This document shows positions 56,871 to 64,000 of a stretch of DNA of 64,000 nucleotides, in pieces. The notes beneath the pieces are model-generated. The model made no database searches, was not told the origin of the DNA, and saw only the letters and a list, made by a program, of their open reading frames with translations. Source of the stretch: Diabrotica undecimpunctata (lineage: Eukaryota; Arthropoda; Insecta; Coleoptera; Chrysomelidae); NCBI RefSeq assembly GCF_040954645.1, contig NC_092810.1:74612660-74676659 (forward strand), written 5' to 3'. Every line of letters starts with the position of its first letter. Position 1 is the first letter of the stretch. Made by a program: the position numbers and the translations under genes.

Positions 56871-59343
56871 CGGAAATTGGAATGTCCTAGTCTAGGACAT
56901 GATAGTCCAGTCAGTTTACTCTTAGTATTACTGTTACGTATTAGTATAAGGTTTATTTCACGGTTACATTTTGACCCATCTGTTATCTGGTTCTTCGAGT
57001 TTTCTTTTTTTTTTTAAGTTTCTTAGTTTATTAACTCATTTTGACAAGACATCATATGGCCGACCAATATGTTCGTAATTCTCACGAAAATAGTCAATAA
57101 ATATTTATTTATTCAAAAGGTTATTTCTATCTTTTTGGTTTAACCTGGGGCATCCCAGTCGCTATTTTCAGAGAAGTCACCAACCATTTTTATGGTAAAT
57201 GGCTTAAACGGCTTAAACCCCAAAAATAGAAGGGGAAAGTCTGACATCTGCTGGCGTCACAATAGCCTCTTTTCTCTCCCCAAGTAACGTAAAAACAAAA
57301 CATCAAAAAACAGCCGAAAATGGTCGTCGTAGAAGACATAAGCTCTCGCAGTGTCTTATCTCCCGTGAGACTCGAAAGTTTAAAGATCATCTCGGTATGC
57401 TAGCTCAACACTAAAAGACAATCGATAAGTGTTGGTTGAAGAAGACACAAGCTCTCATATTGTCTTACAGGTACCTACTTACTTTTATCTCGACTTGGAA
57501 AGTTTGAAAGAAATCTCGGTCTACTAGTACCAATAACACTCGTTGATTATTATGTTTGAATTGTAAGTGGTTCCTCCCGAAAATTAGTGGAAGCTATAAG
57601 ATCGGGATGCAGAGTTGCGGTATATAGGTATCTAGGCAAGCGATACCCACGAACCCAGCAGATAAGATATGTCTTATGAGCTCAAACTTTATTAGTGCGC
57701 GTGTGCAGAATACTACAGACTTCGTACAAGGCAAGACAATTTCCTAGTTTTAGTTTCCGGACATTTAGTTACATTGCATTAGTTTTACTATTACTAGTAT
57801 TTCTCATTATTTGTTACTTTTATATATATTTTCATAAAACTTTTTGTTAAGTTTTCATTTATAATAAATGTGTTAAAATTCTTTCTTTATATTCATTGTG
57901 CTTAAGCATTTTAAGAAGCAATCTCACTGGTACCTTACGTACATAGCTAATTACCTTTAATCAGTGAATAAGCAATCTAGAGAACCTGAGATTATTTAAT
58001 AATTTCACACAGGTGAGGTCTGATTACAAGCTCCCAACAAGTTTCTTAAAGTAAAATAAAATAAACAAACTGCAAGGCATAAGTTAGGGATATAGCTTAA
58101 TATTAAATAAGCAATAACACGACAATTAGACAACTGTATAAATCAACTAAGACACTTATGTACATCAACAAATAACATTAGTTTTTTTTTTCAAAGAAAT
58201 AAATAATTAAATTCAATTAAATTTATTAAGTTGTTTCTAGGTTTTTACCCCATGGAACTAAGCCGAAAAATCGCTTAACAAATCGAAAAATTACTGGGCG
58301 CTATTTTTTAACTGGAATATTTGGGAGAAGTCAAGAGAAAAGGCGTATTATCTCGTGGTTATCGAAACTTTTACTGCTTCATGACATTTAAGCAAAAAAA
58401 GGTAATTTTTTCGTTCATTTCAATATTGTAAAATAACTACGTATTCTAGATAAAAACGTTCAACAGACGACTTTCTTGACTATACTTGCTCTTTAAAATG
58501 AGATTTTCTAAATTAAAAAATGTTTATAAACAAAAATTTGCAAATTAAACCCGAAAGTAAGCATGTTTTTCAATTGTTTATAATTATTAAAATAAACAAT
58601 AAAAACATATAAAACACATTTCATAATGTAAGTTTTTATGTATGTACTTACTACATTTGCAAAAGATGGCCACAATCGGTCAAGTAGTTTTTAAACAATT
58701 ATATTTATTTATCCCATTTGAGTGAACAAAGGTCATTTTCAAATGGCTGTAGAGGTGCTTTGTCAATACCTACTTAGAATATTTTTTTGGTCCGATTCTC
58801 TTTATAAGATCTCAAATTTTCATGTTTTTTAAAAACTATAATAATTTTTAATTGTTTACTTACAAATAATTGATGCAAAATGAAGTACCATTACCATTAT
58901 ATTGGCATTATCCGTAACTTATGCCGCGCAGTTTATATAGGGTTCATTTAAACAGCCGCAATCATGAAATGATTAATTTTCAATGTGAAAATTATCACAA
59001 AATTTATTTTAGTTCAATGCTTGAAAATGTACTGTAAAACAAAATAAGACAATATTAGCGAAATTTACATTAGTAAAAACACCATCTGTTAGAACTTCCT
59101 GAAACTTCCTGTATAATTGAAAATAATTTTAAGATATCAGCTATTCGACTCCAATTGATTCAACTTATATCATTACCGAAATGACGTAAGAATTGAACTT
59201 TGGTATAATTCTAACTTGGAAATGTCTCTTTATAGCAACTTGAGAAAAAAACAACAGATTTATTTTAGCATAATATGTAGTAATTTTAACTTCTGTGAGA
59301 TAATACTAAATTATATACTATTTTAATCAATTTCAAATTTTAG
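56871..59343. other. No gene recognised; one degenerate duplication
   Basis: Non-coding upstream region of the dynein light chain gene. It contains a roughly 110-bp degenerate tandem duplication at 57331-57550 and otherwise AT-rich sequence. Regulatory sites for the dynein gene cannot be picked out by eye. Confidence 0.4.
57331..57550. repeat. Degenerate two-copy tandem repeat
   Basis: Both units contain GAAGACA(T/C)AAGCTCTC, then GTCTTA, a ...CTCGA(A)..AAAGTTT block and ATCTCGGT.TNCTAG at matching spacing. Overall similarity is moderate, suggesting an old duplication. Confidence 0.5.
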
Positions 59344-59369
59344 ATCGACATAAACTTAATCAAGTCATT

Positions 59370-59759
59370 ATGTTCGGAAATAGAGATTATCTAAGATTCT
59401 ATGAAAAACCTAAAAACCGTAAGAAAGAAATAGATGCTGAAGAATATCAGTTTGTTGTAGAAGATGTAAGTGAGATTATAAAAGATACTATAAAAAATAT
59501 ACTTTACGAAGCGACTTATATATCAGAAAAAGTAAACCAGTGGTGCGCTGCAGTATCGGAAGAATGCCTTTCAACTCTCAGCAAGACAAGAAAAATGTTT
59601 AAGTACGTAATAACATGCTCAATCATGCAAAAAACAGGTGCTGGTTTACATACGGCCAGTTCCTGTTACTGGGATAGTGTTACAGATGGAACATGCACTG
59701 TGCGTTGGGAAAATAATACCATATATTGTGTAGTGACTGTCTTTGGCCTCGCTTTATAA
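59370..59759 (+). CDS. Dlc90F: Dynein light chain, Tctex-type (DYNLT family)
   Basis: 129 codons in one uninterrupted frame. Tctex-type light chains form a homodimer that binds the dynein intermediate chain and links cargo to the cytoplasmic dynein motor. Residues 24-129 cover the whole family domain: EEYQFVVEDVSEIIKDTI at the N-terminal helix, KVNQW (54-58), then FKYVITCSIMQKTGAGLHTA (77-96) and SSCYWDSVTDGTCTVRWENN (97-116), ending in VFGLAL, as in animal DYNLT1/Dlc90F. Typical members are about 111-113 residues; the first 20 residues here (MFGNRDYLRFYEKPKNRKKE) are an unusual basic extension. AAATTTTAG just upstream (59334-59342) could be a 3' splice site, so ATG 59370 is the first in-frame Met of a possible last exon. 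It could be the ortholog or a divergent, perhaps retroposed, paralog. An AATAAATAAATAA signal lies near 59899. Confidence 0.88.
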   Translation: MFGNRDYLRFYEKPKNRKKEIDAEEYQFVVEDVSEIIKDTIKNILYEATYISEKVNQWCAAVSEECLSTLSKTRKMFKYVITCSIMQKTGAGLHTASSCYWDSVTDGTCTVRWENNTIYCVVTVFGLAL

Positions 59760-59783
59760 AATTTACTAAATTTGCAAAATAAT

Positions 59784-59785
<2 letters not shown>

Positions 59786-59842
<57 letters not shown>
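59786..59842. repeat. (TA)n microsatellite after the dynein gene
   Basis: About 57 bp of TA dinucleotide, starting 27 bp after the stop codon, probably inside the 3' UTR. Confidence 0.92.
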
Positions 59843-59845
<3 letters not shown>

Positions 59846-60742
59846 GTAACAGATTAATATGAATATTAAAATCACGCCTATAATATTGATAGTATATGAA
59901 TAAATAAATAATTTTTAGAAATGTTAATAGACGTTAATACTGTACATGTGTGTCTTTTTAATTTATAAGTAAAGCAATAGTAGTTCCAGGTAGATGAAAT
60001 TATAGTCATAATATTAGTTATACATATAGTATTTATTTTATTATTTTAAGCAAATTTTAAATTCGCCTGAATTACTGACTGTAATATTTTTTTTAATTAG
60101 GCTTGCAATCCGATTTAATTAAAACTAATTTACATAACTACATTACTTTTGTTTCGTCCCAGTACACTAATAATCATCTGTTTAATAACTAGCCACTAAA
60201 GTCTATTTGTTTGCAACTGGTAGATCATTATAAATCCAAATCTTCAAATAGAGGTTAAGGGTTACCGTCAAGGTCACAAAACATTGCCGTACGGATTTAG
60301 TTGAAACCAATAAGGACCATTTTTGCAAAATTACGAGTTATGCCTTAATTTGTTTAGTTACATATATTTTGTCTCATTAGGGGATAATCCTTTATTAATA
60401 ACTTTGACGAATTTGACAAATCATCTTTGGAGCACCTACCTACCTGTCGACTAAGAAAGGGAAAGTTGTGAAAAATTTGATACCGTCCGTGTTATCAGTT
60501 AGCAGTTTAGTCCATGCATTAAAATGGCATCATCGTTTTAATTTGTTGCTGCTAATCTTAAGTATCATCTCTGAAATAAAAAACTATTGTGTCAAATGTT
60601 CATGACCTTTAACAACGGTTATTAATATAGTGACTAAGTGCTCCGGTATGACAGGACAGTGAAAGAACCATTTGCAAATTTTTAAAGTGAAAGAAAACAA
60701 GGAAACATTACTGAGCCAAAATGACACGAAGGAAAGCAACCA
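59843..60742. other. No gene recognised
   Basis: AT-rich. Its beginning probably includes the dynein 3' UTR end (poly(A) signal near 59899). Nothing else identified. Confidence 0.45.
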
Positions 60743-61679
60743 ATGGAAATTGATGACTTTCATAGAAACGTACTTCGGAGAAAAGTTTATTCGTTCTATT
60801 TAAATAAGGAGATTTCTACATTGGATACAATATTAAATGCAATAAGAGACAATAATGTTCCTCACTTTGGCCGAGATAAGTTATGGAAATTACTTAAAGA
60901 AATCGATTTTTGTTAGGAAAATCAAAGAAAAAAACCTATGTTAAACCATACAGAAGAGATTGATTGTTCGCGAAGGCAATATTTGAGAACGATAAAAAGA
61001 TTTAGATTAGAAGGAAGATGCATTTTTTATTTATATGAAACCTGGCTAAACGAAAATCCTACTGTTGCAAAAGTATGGGTAGATAAGAATATTAAAAAAG
61101 TTCTCGACAAGCTTTTCTAGAAGAATATTCTACTGGTTTAAATGCTCCCGCAGGAAAGGGTAGAAGATTAATAATCACGCACATTAGTAGCGAACATAGT
61201 TTTATGGAAAATGGTATATTTGAGTTCGTTTTAAAATCCACTAGAAATTACCACGAAGAAATGAACTCTGATGTTTTTGAGGATTACTTTTCTTAGGCAT
61301 TGAATTATTTAGCAAATAATGATGTCGTTGTTTTTATTAACGCCAGCTATCACTCAAAATTAGTGGGTGAGTTACCGACGGTTTTATGGAAATAGATATA
61401 ATTGACCAACTCCAATGTAAAACAATGCCGTAAGATCGTACTATGCTTAAAACGAAATTATTACGAATTGCATTGCAACATAAATCGTTCTATAAAAGAT
61501 ATGCCATTGACAAAATGACAAAAACAAAACGAATAACGGTGTTACGTTTACCAGCTAATCACTGTCAACTAAATCCGATAGTTAATATGGGCTCAAGTAA
61601 AAGGTGAAGTGCCAGACAAAATACAACTTTTAAATTAAAATTTTTCTGAAGCTATTTTCTTGTGGCATCTCTTAAAGCA

Positions 61680-61859
61680 GGTCGACTCAGCCTGAAAAAA
61701 ATGAGTACCTTGGGTAAAACCAGGGGTAATAATAGACGGTTGAAGCGTAGCACTGGCCATGTTACCTTCCTTGTATACCGTAGGCCCTAGATATAGCAGA
61801 CTACCCTGCTATACTCCCAAAGCCGCGACAGCGGTATAAAACGGGAGACTATTATTATA
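61680..61859 (+). mobile_element. SINE family B, 5'-truncated copy
   Basis: 180 bp matching 47221-47403 from AGGTCGACTC to ACTATTATTAT. The tRNA head is missing. A 10-bp target duplication, TCTTAAAGCA, lies at 61670-61679 and 61860-61869, showing true retroposition into the transposase remnant. Very few differences from the other copy, so the family was recently active. Confidence 0.92.
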
Positions 61860-61870
61860 TCTTAAAGCAA

Positions 61871-62055
61871 TTACTATTTTAATGGGAATAAGCCACAATT
61901 TAAGTTTAAAATAAGTTTATTGACGTTTCAATTTTCACTTCGGAAATCGTTCTCAAAATACAAACATTAATATTTGCATTTTGAGAACGATTTCCGAAGT
62001 GGAAATTGAAATGTCAATAAACTTAAATTGTGACTTATTCCCATTAAAATAGTAA
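61871..62055. repeat. Long foldback element (MITE-like)
   Basis: The two halves are nearly perfect inverted copies of about 85-90 bp. The left arm begins TTACTATTTTAATGGGAATA and includes CTTCGGAAATCGTTCTCAAAAT. The right arm contains ATTTTGAGAACGATTTCCGAAG and ends CCATTAAAATAGTAA. Only about 15 bp separate them. No coding capacity. It begins two bases after the SINE's right target duplication. I could not define its own target duplication. Confidence 0.85.
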
Positions 62056-62250
62056 CTATTTTAAATTAAAGGGCGTCAAACAACTTTTATTAGATTTTAT
62101 GAAAAACGTAACGAATAATAACTGGACCAATGTAAACCACATAAAAATAGAGGAAAACAGATTGTGGACTGTTGATAATAACATTGAAGAACTTTGTCAA
62201 TCTAAAGTCACTTCAATCGAGCCGGACAACGAATCTGACACAGAAGAATA

Positions 62251-62994
62251 GGAAGAGATGGTGTGTATGTTGTCACTTAAAGTCTATTAATTTTGCAATT
62301 ATATTCACAAAAGAACTGTAAACTTTATTTTGACTTTACACTGCAAAATGACAAGCTTAAAATTACACATGTTAAGTGGCGAAAGGTCTGTAAGCGTCTA
62401 TTTTTTCACCTTCGTCTTGAAGTGGAAAGATTAAAAATATTGGGCGTTGACAGGTCTCATTTAAAAATTAAAATGTCAAATATTTAACAGATGGAAATCC
62501 ATAATTTATAAGTAAATCAGTAAGTTTTTAATTTATGAACATTGTTTAAATGTTAGATATCAATACGATGTATCCGCTTTAACATTAATTTTATTTAACA
62601 TATAAATATGTCCCTTTTTGATTCTCCAACACTGACCCATGATTTTCATTCCTGTTATGTATATAATCCATGGAATTATATTATTATTTCTATGTGAACA
62701 AGGTGGACTCTTTGAAAAATAATATTTAAAACAACATTTCAACTTTGAACAGGAGAGGATATTATTATGAGTGATTTCAGTTTGAACACTTTACCTGCTG
62801 TTTGCAGATTACTGAAGAGTTGCATTTGTAATGGTCTGCCAGTTGCAAACAAATAAAGTATAGTTCTATTAATATTTCGCACGTTAAAAATCTGAACGCT
62901 TCGGTGTTAGTGTGATTTTTGAATCTACCTTGATGAAAGTTGGCGAATTTAGAGAGTTAGAACATTGTTCTGAAATCTTTGTATTACGTAGATG
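62251..62994. other. No gene recognised
   Basis: AT-rich sequence. Short frames at 62293-62487 and 62560-62742 show no known motif. Confidence 0.4.
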
Positions 62995-63290
62995 TTAGAT
63001 GTATTGTGATATCTAATAACTGGACACCATGTTTCCACATTGGACGCAGTATTTCATTAAATTCATTTGTCTGAATTTGATGTTAAGTTCATCACGTTCC
63101 TTCTTAATATGCTCTTTCCACCGAAGCTTAGCGTCGATAATCATACCAAGGTATTTTGCTGTATTGGCATACTTTATTTGTGTGTCGGTAATGTAGACTG
63201 ATTTTTTGTAATCTATTTCAACCTCAAGTGGTATATACCTATACTGGGTCTTTGCGAAACTCGCCTGGTATGAGAAAAATATACGGCTTT
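62995..63290 (-). pseudogene. Jockey-like LINE RT fragment, minus strand
   Basis: Minus-strand translation gives EVEIDYKKSVYITDTQIKYA, then NTAKYLGMIIDAKLRWKEHI, KKERDELN and IKFR. KYLG..LD.RL.W..H is the conserved post-catalytic RT block of jockey/CR1-type LINEs. Only this block is present; the catalytic FADD box is not. Confidence 0.75.
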
Positions 63291-63329
63291 AAAATCTGCC
63301 CCGGTCTATTCCAGAAAACTTCGAAGATA

Positions 63330-63830
63330 GCGTAGAATTACTAATAAACAGAAGATTCCCGACGAAGTACTAAAATACTGCGCCATATTAAACATATTTA
63401 ATTAAATAGACAATCACACTAAATTATCTCAGATTTACTGATAACAAATATTACATCTAAACAAAGTATCCAGAACGGTAGGCCTCAAATTAAACTATAA
63501 TAAAACAAAAATAATGAGCCAAGAAAAGACAAATATAATAAAACAAATCACATCATAGAAAACGTCGAGCACTATGTATACTTAGGCCAAGTCATCAAGC
63601 TAGAAAAATCAAATCAAGCTGAAAAACAGCCCATTCCTATAAATTTAAAGAGAAAGTGTGCAATACTTGTATACTGCCGGTGTGTATCTAATCGCATTAA
63701 AATCTAATATTACCACAAAGAACAATAGAACAAAATATGCTTGGTGGCTCAATGAGAGATAATAATAGAAATAAGGAAATAAGGCGGAGAATAAAACTCA
63801 GGGACATCGTGGAATATCACTGATTTATAT
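63330..63830 (+). pseudogene. RTE-like LINE RT fragment
   Basis: GLKLNYNKTKIMSQEKTNII, IENVEHYVYLGQVIKLEKSN and, further on, EQNMLGGSMRDNNRNKEIRR match the post-catalytic part of the same broad LINE type as 9565-10480 (NKTK.M...YVYLG..., ...ML.GI..RD...N..IR). Frames change between blocks. The last 170 bases of the window show nothing recognisable. Confidence 0.7.
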
Positions 63831-64000
63831 CGGATTTAAGACTGGCCCAAAACACTGCCTGGTGATACGTCAACTCTAATATTCATTAGTTTAGAGTTCG
63901 AATCTTCATGTTTTATATGAAAATGTATGTTACTCAAATACGACTTAACATTCATGGAAGTTAATAGCAAGTAATGATCTTAATTTATGGAAAATATCTT

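Larger units (their letters stand above)
60743..62250 (+). pseudogene. DDE transposase-like protein, decayed and twice interrupted
   Basis: From ATG 60743: LRRKVYSFYLNKEISTLDTI, HFGRDKLWKLLKEIDF (helix-turn-helix-like), a TAG, then RRQYLRTIKRFRLEGRCIFY, LYETWLNENPTVAKVW (first catalytic block; relatives read DET). In other frames follow GRRLIITHISSEHSF-like, NDVVVFINASYHS-like (second block, DNASYH in relatives) and, after the SINE and foldback, NNWTNVNHIKIEENRLWTVD ending EPDNESDTEE and a stop at 62250. This order matches an IS630/Tc1-type DDE family common in insect genomes. Several frameshifts and stops; inactive. Confidence 0.72.

Noticed and set aside
62293..62487. 64-codon frame near the DDE transposase remnant
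   Set aside because: It lies past the natural end of the transposase and shows no recognised motif.

Overview
The window looks like a transposon-dense, AT-rich stretch of an insect nuclear genome. A beetle is plausible, but that is inference. The evidence is the repeat community (BEL/Pao LTR retrotransposons, several LINE lineages with and without RNase H, a pogo-like DNA transposon, tRNA-derived SINEs, long (TA)n tracts) plus one cellular gene, a Tctex-type dynein light chain. There are no operons, bacterial genes or CRISPR arrays. Almost every long reading frame is a mobile-element protein or a broken copy of one.

Layout. 1-3380: (TA)n, then the RNase H 3' end of an I/R1-like LINE. 3381-9475: a complete BEL/Pao element with 1,167-bp LTRs and a 5-bp target duplication (AAAAT); its interior is a deleted chimera behind a repetitive leader. 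9565-10480: decayed LINE. 11252-14777: a pogo-like transposon on the minus strand with inverted ends and a spliced transposase, split by a LINE insertion (12473-13503) flanked by a 13-bp duplication. 14778-19894: mostly featureless, with one tRNA-derived SINE. 19895-20945: decayed BEL pol. 21350-32168: a minus-strand BEL element (duplication CAAAG) interrupted inside its reverse-transcriptase coding region by a second, plus-strand BEL element (23086-29267, duplication CTGGA). The inner element carries a gag-protease-envelope frame and an array of 28 x 18 bp in its leader.

33042-45845 is a three-level nest. A spliced transposase-like gene is interrupted by a full-length LINE (33511-44775, 17-bp duplication). 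That LINE is itself interrupted by a nearly intact BEL element (35487-42580, duplication GAAGC) with complete protease, reverse transcriptase, RNase H and integrase. 45860-56870 is a graveyard of BEL and LINE fragments plus one SINE. 59370-59759 is the dynein light chain. 60743-62250 is a decayed DDE transposase interrupted by a truncated SINE and a long foldback element. The end holds two more LINE scraps.

How the parts relate. Of the four LTR-bounded BEL elements only the one at 35487-42580 has a full enzyme set. The other three have lost RT and/or integrase regions, yet their LTR pairs look about 99-100% identical. This suggests, as inference, deletion derivatives moved recently by enzymes supplied in trans. 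The most unusual object is the inner element at 23086-29267, in which a deletion has joined protease directly to an envelope-like fusion protein. Coordinates of decayed pieces are approximate because they come from reading translations by eye.
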